A stretch of DNA of 64,000 nucleotides from Pontibacter oryzae. Its GTDB lineage: Bacteria > Bacteroidota > Bacteroidia > Cytophagales > Hymenobacteraceae. Positions 8,339-16,602 of the stretch are shown here, in pieces. The notes under the pieces are model-generated. The model saw only the letters and a program-made list of their open reading frames with translations. It searched no databases and was not told the origin of the DNA. The position numbers were made by a program, and so were the translations under genes. Where the stretch lies: NCBI RefSeq assembly GCF_003576375.1, contig NZ_QWGE01000001.1, positions 868,001-932,000 on the forward strand, in the 5' to 3' direction. The first letter of the stretch is position 1. Every line of letters starts with the position of its first letter.

Positions 8339-8415
8339 GAACAGGCAAAATTATAGAATATCCGATTGATTTACAAAACAGAATGCGTAAAGGTACCAGC
8401 TTTCTTCCTGTCCCG

Positions 8416-10119
8416 CTAATTTTTCTTCTTTGGGGCCGGTTTCTTACTGTTGGCCGGCGCTTTTTTAGCCGGGGCGGTTTCTTTCTTGACCGGGGATTTA
8501 GGCTTGGCCACCACTTGCTCTTTGGTTGGCCTTAAATCTGCCAGCCAGGCAAAGCCCTCCAGTTGGCGGGCATCCTCTCCTAACTCGTGCGGCGGAATAA
8601 AACTGGCATCCGGCTGCACCAGAAACGAGATTGTCTTGAGTTTATTTTGCCCGAACTTGAGCACCATATCACTGCAGATGGCCTTGTTCATGCCCGTCAG
8701 GGTTGTATCTCCCTCTAAGGCAAAGTATAAGCTCTCGCCGTTGCCGTTAACATTTACCCGAACAATATCGCCCTCGGTAAAAAAAGCGGTCATGTCGCGG
8801 CCTTTCACTTGGTTGTAATTCTTAAGCGAGTCCTCGGAGGCAATAAAGGCGTTGGAGTACATGTACATGCGGTCGATGGTCTTGTTGCGCAGCTGTATAT
8901 GTATAGTATCAGAAACCAGCTGGCTCTTATCGTTCCAGAGTACTGGCTTCACGTTCATGTGCATAATTGAGTCGGTGCGGTTATAGCTCAGCGAGTCAGC
9001 CTTCCCCTGCAGGTCAGATTTGAAGATTTTAACGTTCGGGTAAGCAAAAATCATACTTGCCGTTCTAGCGCCCTTTGCCTCCTGCGAGTATAAAGTATCG
9101 GCGGAAAGATACAAGGTATCGGCATCCATGATGGTTTCCATCACGGGGCGGCCATGCACCTTCGCCTCTCCCCTGTCGCGCCAGTAGCGGCCCACTTGCC
9201 CCCGTATCGTCACGTCATCCTTCAACGATTTTAGGGCCACGTTTACCTCAGCCAGGCCGTAGCCCCGGTTTTGGTCATAGTATAGCTTGTCGCCGCTCAG
9301 GCGATATTCCTTGGTAAGTATGTAAGCGTTGCGGCCAAACCGCGATATTTTGGTGATGGTGTTATACGTTCCCTCTTCGGCGTACAGGTCGCCCTGCTGG
9401 CCCTGGATAAACGTTGGCCCCTGAAAGTATACTACCTTAGTGAGCGTGTTATACCGCATGTTCTGGGCCACAATGTTATAATCTGCAGTGGTTACATTAA
9501 CATCCTGCTGAAAATCAAACATCTTGGTCTTTGTATTATAAGAGCCACGTTTGCTCACCAAGCGGTTCTCCGGATCCACGATGGTGCCGCCCTCGGTATA
9601 TGTAGCGGTGCGGGTATTCAGGTTGTAATCCAAGCTTGGCGTGGTCAGGGTCATGCGGGGGTCGCGCATCACTACGTTGCCGGTGATTCTAGCCGAGCGG
9701 GTGTCGCCGTTGTAAGTGGCCTGGTTGCCGGTGATGTTCACGGTATCGGCCTGGTTTATGCGCACGTTCCCAAAGGCCTCCAGCACATTCTGCTCTTTAT
9801 ACTGATACACGGAGTCGGCGTAGAGCGTGCCGTCTTTCTGCTTAAAGATCACGTTGCCGATCAGCTTGTCGATGCGCTGGCCGTTAAACGTACCGCCGAT
9901 CAGGCTGTCTGCCTGCTGCAGATCAACAGGTACCCTTTCGCCCTGTCCCTGCTGCTGCTGCTGCTTCTGCTGTGCAGGTGGTTGCTGGGTTTGCGGCCGG
10001 GCTTGCTGTTGAGGGGCAGGCCGCAGTGTGGCGGGTTGCCTCTGTGTGCCGCTTTGCCCAAAAACGGTGGCCGCCATCAGGGTAAAGACAAGAGAAAAGA
10101 GTATTTTTGCGTTCTTCAT
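8416..10119 (-). CDS. OstA-like (LptA/LptD-type) LPS transport protein
   Basis: This 567-residue secreted protein has a signal peptide (about residues 1-22), a glutamine/proline-rich linker (about 23-65), and then a long run of short beta-strand repeats such as VYQYKEQNVLEAFGNVRINQ and GNQATYNGDTRSARITGNV. These repeats follow the OstA/LptA jellyroll pattern, whose members shuttle lipopolysaccharide across the periplasm. The C-terminus is a Lys/Pro/Ala-rich tail. The Bacteroidota family is usually called OstA-like protein; it is larger than E. coli LptA and lacks an obvious LptD barrel. It heads the minus-strand cluster with bamD downstream, matching a role in outer membrane building. Confidence 0.88.
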   Translation of the reverse strand: MKNAKILFSLVFTLMAATVFGQSGTQRQPATLRPAPQQQARPQTQQPPAQQKQQQQQGQGERVPVDLQQADSLIGGTFNGQRIDKLIGNVIFKQKDGTLYADSVYQYKEQNVLEAFGNVRINQADTVNITGNQATYNGDTRSARITGNVVMRDPRMTLTTPSLDYNLNTRTATYTEGGTIVDPENRLVSKRGSYNTKTKMFDFQQDVNVTTADYNIVAQNMRYNTLTKVVYFQGPTFIQGQQGDLYAEEGTYNTITKISRFGRNAYILTKEYRLSGDKLYYDQNRGYGLAEVNVALKSLKDDVTIRGQVGRYWRDRGEAKVHGRPVMETIMDADTLYLSADTLYSQEAKGARTASMIFAYPNVKIFKSDLQGKADSLSYNRTDSIMHMNVKPVLWNDKSQLVSDTIHIQLRNKTIDRMYMYSNAFIASEDSLKNYNQVKGRDMTAFFTEGDIVRVNVNGNGESLYFALEGDTTLTGMNKAICSDMVLKFGQNKLKTISFLVQPDASFIPPHELGEDARQLEGFAWLADLRPTKEQVVAKPKSPVKKETAPAKKAPANSKKPAPKKKN

Positions 10120-10126
10120 TTATCAA

Positions 10127-10220
10127 TAAGATGTTAGATGCTAGATACTAGACAATAGACTTTTCCTGATTTAAGTATGATTATCAGAAAGCCTAAAATC
10201 TAACGTCTAATATCTAAGTA
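10127..10220. repeat. Intergenic imperfect inverted repeats (TTAGATG/TCTAACG family)
   Basis: The spacer between the divergent OstA-like gene and tilS holds imperfect copies of a TTAGATGCTAGATACTAGAC-like unit at about 10131-10161 and the reverse-complement type (AATCTAACGTCTAATATCTA) at about 10197-10216. The pair could fold as a weak hairpin. An AAGTAT motif copy lies between them. Confidence 0.45.
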
Positions 10221-10264
10221 CTTTATAACATCAAAATTAGAAAAAAATTACCAGCCGCTGCTTT

Positions 10265-11596
10265 ATGCTTCAGAAAGTTTCAAGTTTCATACAAACGCGC
10301 CAACTGTGTGCGCCCGACAGTAAAATATTAGTAGCCGTTAGCGGCGGCATCGATTCGGTGGTGCTGTGCGAGGTACTGCACCAGCTAAAGTATGCATTTG
10401 CCGTGGCGCACTGCAATTTCGGACTGCGCGCCGAGGATGCCGAGGCCGACCAGCTGTTCGTCAAAAAGCTGGCCAAGAAGTATGACGTTCCTTTTTTTAC
10501 GGAGAACTTTAACACCAGCGCCTTTGCCGAGCAGGAAAAGCTATCAACACAAATGGCGGCCCGCACGCTGCGCTACCAGTGGTTCGAGCAGGTGCGCCAG
10601 CAGGAAGGCTACGATTATATTGCCACCGCGCACCACAGCAACGACCTTACCGAGACCATGCTGCTGCACCTGACCAAAGGCACTGGCATTGCTGGCTTGC
10701 ATGGCATACCGGCCAAGAATGGCTACATCATCCGCCCGCTGCTAACGGTTACCAAAGACGACATTTACGAGCTTGTAACGGAGCGCAAACTGATCTGGCG
10801 CGAGGACAGCTCTAACATCACCACCAAATACCAGCGCAACAAGATCCGCCACGAGGTTATTCCGGTTCTAAAAGAGATCAACCCAAGCCTAGAGGGAACC
10901 ATGCAGCACACCGCCGAGCGTGTGAGCCATGCCGAAAGTATAGTGGCTGCCTACATCGAGAACCTGCGCGAGCAAAGTATAAAAGAGGCAGAAAACGCCA
11001 CTTATATTTCGTTGGTGCCGCTGCAAAATGCCACGGGCCTGCCGGTGGTGCTGCACGAGCTGCTGCGCCCGTACAATTTCAGCTACAGCGTGGTGCTAGA
11101 GCTGGTTGATTCCCTGGAAGGCCTATCGGGAAAGCAGTTCGACTCGCCGACCCATACTTTGGCAAAAGACCGCGACCAACTAGTGATTACGCCCCGCAAC
11201 CTGAGCAGCTTCGGAAGTATACTTATACAGGAGGGAGATACCACGGTAGAGGCCGGAAACCACACGTTCAGCATAAAGTATGTTGATGCCGACAAGTATA
11301 AACTCAACACCAAACCGCATGTGGCTGCCCTCGATGCCGAACAGCTGCGCTTTCCGTTGAAGCTGCGCGCCTGGCAGGAAGGCGACTGGTTTGTACCCCT
11401 AGGCATGAACGGCAAGAAAAAAATCAGCGATTTCCTGATCGATAAGAAAGTACCGGCCAACTTAAAAGGCCAAACGCTGGTATTAGTATCAGACCAGTCT
11501 ATTGCCTGGGTCGTGGGCCAGCGCCTCGATAACCGCTTTAAAGTAACAGACAAAACTGAGCGGGTAGTGGAAATATCTATAGGGCGTAGCTCGTAG
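10265..11596 (+). CDS. tilS: tRNA(Ile)-lysidine synthase TilS
   Basis: TilS uses ATP and lysine to convert C34 of tRNA-Ile(CAU) to lysidine, so that it reads AUA instead of AUG. The 443-residue protein has the PP-loop motif SGGIDS at residues 26-31, then AHCNFGLRAEDAEADQ, the ATAHHSNDLTET segment and EDSSNITTKYQRNKIRH, all characteristic of TilS. The C-terminal tRNA-binding region ends with DKKVPANLKGQTLVLVSD. This enzyme is of special note here because AUA codons recur in this genome as part of the over-represented AGTATA and ATACTT words. The gene is transcribed divergently from the OstA-like gene. Confidence 0.95.
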   Translation: MLQKVSSFIQTRQLCAPDSKILVAVSGGIDSVVLCEVLHQLKYAFAVAHCNFGLRAEDAEADQLFVKKLAKKYDVPFFTENFNTSAFAEQEKLSTQMAARTLRYQWFEQVRQQEGYDYIATAHHSNDLTETMLLHLTKGTGIAGLHGIPAKNGYIIRPLLTVTKDDIYELVTERKLIWREDSSNITTKYQRNKIRHEVIPVLKEINPSLEGTMQHTAERVSHAESIVAAYIENLREQSIKEAENATYISLVPLQNATGLPVVLHELLRPYNFSYSVVLELVDSLEGLSGKQFDSPTHTLAKDRDQLVITPRNLSSFGSILIQEGDTTVEAGNHTFSIKYVDADKYKLNTKPHVAALDAEQLRFPLKLRAWQEGDWFVPLGMNGKKKISDFLIDKKVPANLKGQTLVLVSDQSIAWVVGQRLDNRFKVTDKTERVVEISIGRSS

Positions 11597-11599
11597 TAC

Positions 11600-11678
11600 G
11601 TATCAAGTATCACGACGCCTACAGTGCGTATTTTACGATTAAAAAAAGTCATGATACCTGTGTCGTGATACTTGATAC
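11600..11678. repeat. 17-bp inverted repeat downstream of tilS
   Basis: A perfect 17-bp arm (GTATCAAGTATCACGAC at 11600-11616) is repeated inverted at 11662-11678, with a 45-nt loop. Each arm contains one AAGTAT/ATACTT hexamer. It begins 4 nt after the tilS stop, so it could act as a 3' RNA structure, though no T-run follows at once. Confidence 0.7.
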
Positions 11679-11760
11679 AAAAACGAAGTTTTTATAATAG
11701 AATTTTCTAATTTTACAGGAGTTAACCGAATCTCAAACTAAAATAAAACCATATCCGACA

Positions 11761-12699
11761 ATGAAAGTAACCGTAGTTGGAGCAGGTAACGTTGGGGCTA
11801 CGTGCGCCGATGTGCTGGCTTACCGCGAAATCGCGAACGAAGTAGTACTAGTGGATATTAAAGAAGGATTTGCTGAAGGCAAGGCTCTGGATATCTGGCA
11901 GAAAGCGCCAATTAACCTATACGATACACGCACTGTAGGTGTAACAAACGATTATAGCAAAACCGCTGGCTCTGATGTAGTGGTTATCACATCTGGTTTG
12001 CCGCGCAAGCCAGGCATGACCCGCGATGACCTGATCTCTACAAACGCTGGCATCGTGCAGTCTGTAACCGAAAACATCGTGAAGCACTCTCCGGATGCTA
12101 TCATTATTGTGGTATCTAACCCGCTGGATGTAATGACGTACGCAGCGCACATCACCTCTAAGCTGCCACGCACCCGCGTAATGGGTATGGCTGGCATCCT
12201 GGATACGGCGCGTTACCGTGCATTTCTGGCTGAGGAGCTGAACGTATCTCCAAAAGACATCCAGGCAGTACTGATGGGTGGCCACGGCGACACCATGGTT
12301 CCGCTTCCGCGCTACACTACTGTGGGCGGTATTCCGGTAACCGAGCTGATCTCAGAAGATAAACTGAACGCAATTGTTGACCGCACCAAGAACGGTGGTG
12401 GCGAATTGGTAAAACTGATGGGTACTTCTGCCTGGTATGCACCAGGTTCTGCAGCTGCCCAAATGGTGGAGGCTATCGTGCGCGACCAGCGCCGTGTGTT
12501 CCCGGTTTGCGTGAAGCTTGAAGGCGAGTATGGCATTGATGGCGTATACCTTGGCGTGCCAGTTATACTTGGTAAAAACGGTATCGAGAAGATTATCGAG
12601 CTGCAGCTGAACGAAGACGAGAAGCAACTGCTTGAAACTTCTCGCGGCCACGTGAAAGAGGTAATGGATGCGCTGGACAATATGTCTGCCAAAGCGTAA
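11761..12699 (+). CDS. mdh: Malate dehydrogenase
   Basis: Mdh oxidises malate to oxaloacetate with NAD in the TCA cycle. The 312-residue protein is of the lactate-dehydrogenase-like type. It has the NAD-binding GAGNVG at residues 7-12, the substrate arginines in PRKPGMTRDDL, the conserved IIVVSNPLDVMTY, and the catalytic histidine in GGHGDTMVPLPRYTTVGG. The codon use is regular and the gene carries only one copy of the AAGTAT hexamer, in keeping with a highly expressed housekeeping gene. It is followed by a strong bidirectional terminator. Confidence 0.97.
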   Translation: MKVTVVGAGNVGATCADVLAYREIANEVVLVDIKEGFAEGKALDIWQKAPINLYDTRTVGVTNDYSKTAGSDVVVITSGLPRKPGMTRDDLISTNAGIVQSVTENIVKHSPDAIIIVVSNPLDVMTYAAHITSKLPRTRVMGMAGILDTARYRAFLAEELNVSPKDIQAVLMGGHGDTMVPLPRYTTVGGIPVTELISEDKLNAIVDRTKNGGGELVKLMGTSAWYAPGSAAAQMVEAIVRDQRRVFPVCVKLEGEYGIDGVYLGVPVILGKNGIEKIIELQLNEDEKQLLETSRGHVKEVMDALDNMSAKA

Positions 12700-12713
12700 G
12701 CTATCCTATACTT

Positions 12714-12763
12714 AAAAAGCAGCGGGTGCACTTTTAACATGAAGTGCACCCGCTGCTTTTTTT
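12714..12763. terminator. Bidirectional terminator between mdh and the HD-domain gene
   Basis: A stem of about 20 bp (AAAAAGCAGCGGGTGCACTT and its complement) with an 8-nt loop has an A-run on its left and a T-run on its right. It separates convergent genes and should stop transcription from both sides. Confidence 0.9.
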
Positions 12764-12770
12764 ATACTTG

Positions 12771-13955
12771 TCAATGGGCAATCCAGAGCTGCGCGATGGC
12801 AAACGATAGCACCGAGGCAATAAATCCAAACATAAACACACTGTAAGCCACGCGCAGCTTTCTGTACTTGCGTTCCAGAATTACACCCAGGTTATAGTTA
12901 TCCCGGATCAGGCTGCCGTAAAGGAAATCGGAATCATCCATTACCCGCTTCAGAGCCCATTCATATTCCTCCACGGGCATGCGGTGGTAATTGCCAAAAA
13001 ACAGCAGGTTGGCTCTTTTCTTCTCGATGTCCTCTTTGTTAAATCGCCCCTGCGTGAGTTTGGGCAGGGTAACAAGTATGGTGAACACAACCGTGGTGAG
13101 TGATGTGGCCGTCAGGATAACGGCAGGCACGATCAGGCGCGGCTCCTCCTCCAGTTTCCGGAAAACCACCGAAACCAGCAACGATACGATAATGGAACTG
13201 ATGGTAAGCAGAATCTGTGCTTTGCTGTCGGCCATATCGCTGAGGCGGATGTGGTTGCTAGACATAACCCGGAACATGGTTTCCACGCCACGCTCGGTTT
13301 TCTTGGGCTTCTTCTCCTTCTTCTCTTTTTTATCTTTGGCCGCTGGCTCCTGGGCAAAGGTATGCTCTGCTTTCAGGAGTTGTTGCAGATTATCCGCTTT
13401 GCCCTCCTGAAGAGCCTGGCGGCAGAAGTCGGTGTGGTAGCAATGCCGCTCCAGAAACTGTATACTTGCCCGGTTCCATACTTCCTCCTGCAGCTCCCGC
13501 TCTGTACGGAGCTCGGTTTCCTGGCGTACCTGCTCGTTCTTATTTGCAAAATCCAACGTGCCTAGATGGAAAAGGTCGGCATCGCAGAGGATTTGCGCCG
13601 GCAGCGAAGCCGGCCGCTGTGGCATTTTGGTGGCAAGTATACATTCCTTCACTTTGGCCCGAAGCGCTTCAGAAGCCTGCTTCTCTGACAGGAACGCATC
13701 GGCCAGTTCAGCGCTCTTTTCCTCATGATCCTCCTGGTGGGTAAACAGATAGCCTACATCATGAAACCACGCTGCAATTTTAACGGCCAGGTACTCCAGT
13801 TCATTCAAAGCATAGTGCCCTGAGATACGCTCTGCAGCAGTTACCACTTCCTCGGTATGCTCCACGCTGTGGTAAGGCAACACGCTGGTTCCATGTGCCT
13901 GAAAGAGCCCACGCACGTGCGCCGCTGTATCAAGGATTAACTTTATTCCATCCAT
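12771..13955 (-). CDS. HD-domain protein fused to a Pycsar-type (DUF5706) membrane effector domain
   Basis: The 394-residue protein has two parts. Residues 1-200 form an HD phosphohydrolase-type domain with the metal-ligand set PYHSVEHT (H29, H33), FHDVG (H65, D66) and CDADLFHLG (D125, D127). A lysine-rich linker (residues 205-222) leads to a membrane part with helices at about 246-266, 273-297 and 368-391. The entry to the first helix reads MFRVMSSNHIRLSDMADSKA, which matches the DUF5706/PycTM domain used by Pycsar antiphage effectors. The HD part probably hydrolyses a nucleotide; the substrate cannot be read. It lies 20 nt downstream of the BamA-like gene. No nucleotide cyclase is near, so a defence role is unproven. 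Confidence 0.82.
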   Translation of the reverse strand: MDGIKLILDTAAHVRGLFQAHGTSVLPYHSVEHTEEVVTAAERISGHYALNELEYLAVKIAAWFHDVGYLFTHQEDHEEKSAELADAFLSEKQASEALRAKVKECILATKMPQRPASLPAQILCDADLFHLGTLDFANKNEQVRQETELRTERELQEEVWNRASIQFLERHCYHTDFCRQALQEGKADNLQQLLKAEHTFAQEPAAKDKKEKKEKKPKKTERGVETMFRVMSSNHIRLSDMADSKAQILLTISSIIVSLLVSVVFRKLEEEPRLIVPAVILTATSLTTVVFTILVTLPKLTQGRFNKEDIEKKRANLLFFGNYHRMPVEEYEWALKRVMDDSDFLYGSLIRDNYNLGVILERKYRKLRVAYSVFMFGFIASVLSFAIAQLWIAH

Positions 13956-13975
13956 CTCAAAAATCTGTGATAACT

Positions 13976-16564
13976 CTAGAACCGGAAGCCTACCGAAAAG
14001 TATGGCAACACACCATCCTCCGAAAAACCAACCACACCATGCAGCAGGATCAGCTCGGCCGGGGTTACATAAAAACCGCCTCCAAAGCCATCGTGCCAGC
14101 CACTAGATTTCACGCCGTTGCTGGACCACACGCGCCCTACATCGTTAAATCCGATTAAGCCCACCGACCCCGGAAACAGGAAAGAAGTAAAGTCAAACAG
14201 CTTCATGCGCAGCTCCAGGTTGTGGTAAAGCATCTGCTCACCGGCAAAACGGAAGTTGCGGTAGCCCCGCAGGTTGTTGGTGCCGCCAAGGTACAGTAGC
14301 TGGAAAAAAGCAGGATCGCCGAAGGTGCTTCCGCCGCCTACGCGGTTTGCCACCACCAGCTTGTCCGACAGGCTAAAGTATACTCCAAGTTCGGACTGCA
14401 GGCGGCCATACTTGTTCTCGCTGCCGTTAAACTGTGTGATGCCCCTGAGGCTGGTGTTCCAGTAAATGCCTTTGGATGGCGATAATGTGTTATTACGGGT
14501 ATCAAGGGTAAAGCCGCCTACTAAACCTCCGTAGTAGCTGGTTGTAAACAGGTTTTCTTCAGGGTTTTGCTCGCTGAACACATTAATAAAACGCCCTTCG
14601 TTATCTTCCGGCTCCATGCTGAAAAACTGGCTGGTAACGCCGGCATACACCTTAAATTTAGGAGCAAGCTGGCGTTGCAGTGTAGCCTCTGCATTCACAA
14701 AATCATAGCGGGTGCGGTAAAAGCGAATAGGTCTATCTGTTTCCTTGATAAACTCAGTGCCATTGCCTACCCCAAAAAAGTTACTGGTATTGTTCGGCGC
14801 ATTTGCATCCAGTTGCAGTGCCAGATCATACTTACCAATCAGTTTCGGGAAATCGCCCTGATAACTGCCAAAATAAGCGTTGGTTGCCAGCGCATGCCCC
14901 AGCATGAAGCGGTGCTTTGCGGCATAAGGCTCTCTGCGGAAACCGTGCTTGATATACTGAAAACCTGCTCCCAGCAGTACGCCGTCGTCCAGGTTATAGC
15001 CGATTGTGGCCAATGGCATCAGCACGTTATACTTAAAACTACGGCCATCATAGTTGTTCACAAGGGTGTCATTGGCAAGTTTAAGTTTGGCTAGGCTGCC
15101 TTTTGGCACCTGGTTATCATCATCTTTGCGGTCGTAGATCAGTAACCTGCGCTTGTTCGGGAAATTTTTAGCTACCCGGAACGTATCAGCTTTGCCGCCG
15201 CCAATCAAGCGCACTCTTATATTTGATTTGGTCTCGCCTTCTACAGTAAAAAGGTCCTCGTCGCCACGGCCATACAAGCGCAACTCTTGGGTAACATCCG
15301 GGGAAAACGTGCGCTGCATCAGTAGCTTATCGCGGTTGCCCTCCTTTTTAATTTTGTATACTTTCAGATCGATGTTGCCGCCGGGCAGGTAGTTCAGGTT
15401 AAACTCCTCGTGCTTGTCGGAGCCGGCAATGTCCACTTCGCGCGCCAGGAAACGATAGTACTTCATTGCCTGGTTTTCCAGGTCATCGCGCCGCGCAATC
15501 ATTTTGCGGGTGATCTCCTCTCCTGAAATCGCATACACAGGCTTGGGCATACGTTTTACGGCCTGGGCAATAAGCGCATCGTTCAGTTGCTGCTGCACAT
15601 AGCGTATTTCCTTGCGCCAGTCGTCCTCGCTCAGGTAAGTCAGGAAGTAGCGGTCGAAATAGCGGGCATTAAAGTTGTAGCCCTCCACATCCCGTATCTC
15701 GGCATCAAATCCTTGGAACTTGGGCATGATCCACTTGCGGGAGCCGATCTTTGGGATAACGCCTTGGTTCGTGAAGAATACCTGGTCGCGGTCGCGGGGG
15801 ATGGGGTCGTAGATTTTGTTGCCCTCTTCATCCTCGCGTTGGCGCCAGCGCCACTGGTCCTCGTGCCGGTCCCAGTCGCCTATAACAATATCCAGGAGGC
15901 GGGCACGAAGCACGGCACGCTGGTCAACGCGGTTGTCATTGTCCTCTTCCAGTTCATCTAGCACCTTCTCGGTATTATCTGTATCCAAGCCGGGGTTGAT
16001 AGGCTCCCGTTCTTCAAACAAGTATACCGCGTTGGCATACTCCTTTCTATACTTACCCAACGCCGGATCATCAGGAAGATAAACTACGCTCGGGTTGGCA
16101 TGCGGTACTTGCAGAGCCTCGGCCAAAGGCGGCACTACTAAAGCGGCAAACGGATGAGAAGCCGATATCTGGTCTTGCACGATGACTTTTGCCACCGTAG
16201 GGCGCAGGTTTTCCGGCAATGCTTTCTCAGGATCTTTCTGGATGGTTCGCAGCACCCACTCTTTGCCGGTAGCATCCTCGAGCCGAAGCGATTTGGTTTG
16301 CTGCCCGCCGCCACGCTCTGTAATGCGCAGGCCGCCCTGCTCCTGGCTTAAGTGGAACACGCGCATTTTAACAGGTGTAGCCCAAATTTTTCGGTAGTTC
16401 TCTCCAAACCAGAAGCGGTGGGCTTTCTTTACAGAATCATACTCTGGGGCAATTGCCACCGTTATACTATCCTGTTGCGGTATGTTTTGTGCCTGGGCCA
16501 AGGTGAAATAACTGCCCATTAGCAGTAGGCCCAACGTTAGGCGTAGTTTTATAGTTGGTGTCAT
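13976..16564 (-). CDS. BamA/TamA-type outer membrane barrel with kinase-like N-terminal region
   Basis: This 862-residue exported protein has a signal peptide (about residues 1-26) and a C-terminal Omp85-type barrel: the lid-loop motif GGTNNLRGYRNF, then GLIGFNDVGRVW, and a terminal aromatic residue (SVGFRF). I see no POTRA repeats. Instead residues 90-265 resemble the HipA/PI4K/FAM20C kinase-like fold: a hairpin with TGKEWVLRTIQK (candidate nucleotide lysine K110), a catalytic-loop-like GDWDRHEDQW (D232, R233, H234), and then IPRDRDQVF (D258, D260) where a metal-binding Asp would lie. This could be a surface or periplasmic kinase carried on a barrel. Upstream is a GAF-domain gene (38-nt gap) and downstream the HD-Pycsar gene (20-nt gap). 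Confidence 0.8.
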   Translation of the reverse strand: MTPTIKLRLTLGLLLMGSYFTLAQAQNIPQQDSITVAIAPEYDSVKKAHRFWFGENYRKIWATPVKMRVFHLSQEQGGLRITERGGGQQTKSLRLEDATGKEWVLRTIQKDPEKALPENLRPTVAKVIVQDQISASHPFAALVVPPLAEALQVPHANPSVVYLPDDPALGKYRKEYANAVYLFEEREPINPGLDTDNTEKVLDELEEDNDNRVDQRAVLRARLLDIVIGDWDRHEDQWRWRQREDEEGNKIYDPIPRDRDQVFFTNQGVIPKIGSRKWIMPKFQGFDAEIRDVEGYNFNARYFDRYFLTYLSEDDWRKEIRYVQQQLNDALIAQAVKRMPKPVYAISGEEITRKMIARRDDLENQAMKYYRFLAREVDIAGSDKHEEFNLNYLPGGNIDLKVYKIKKEGNRDKLLMQRTFSPDVTQELRLYGRGDEDLFTVEGETKSNIRVRLIGGGKADTFRVAKNFPNKRRLLIYDRKDDDNQVPKGSLAKLKLANDTLVNNYDGRSFKYNVLMPLATIGYNLDDGVLLGAGFQYIKHGFRREPYAAKHRFMLGHALATNAYFGSYQGDFPKLIGKYDLALQLDANAPNNTSNFFGVGNGTEFIKETDRPIRFYRTRYDFVNAEATLQRQLAPKFKVYAGVTSQFFSMEPEDNEGRFINVFSEQNPEENLFTTSYYGGLVGGFTLDTRNNTLSPSKGIYWNTSLRGITQFNGSENKYGRLQSELGVYFSLSDKLVVANRVGGGSTFGDPAFFQLLYLGGTNNLRGYRNFRFAGEQMLYHNLELRMKLFDFTSFLFPGSVGLIGFNDVGRVWSSNGVKSSGWHDGFGGGFYVTPAELILLHGVVGFSEDGVLPYFSVGFRF

Positions 16565-16602
16565 ATATTCTGTGTGATTGCCAAGAGTATACTTGGCTAA
16601 AG

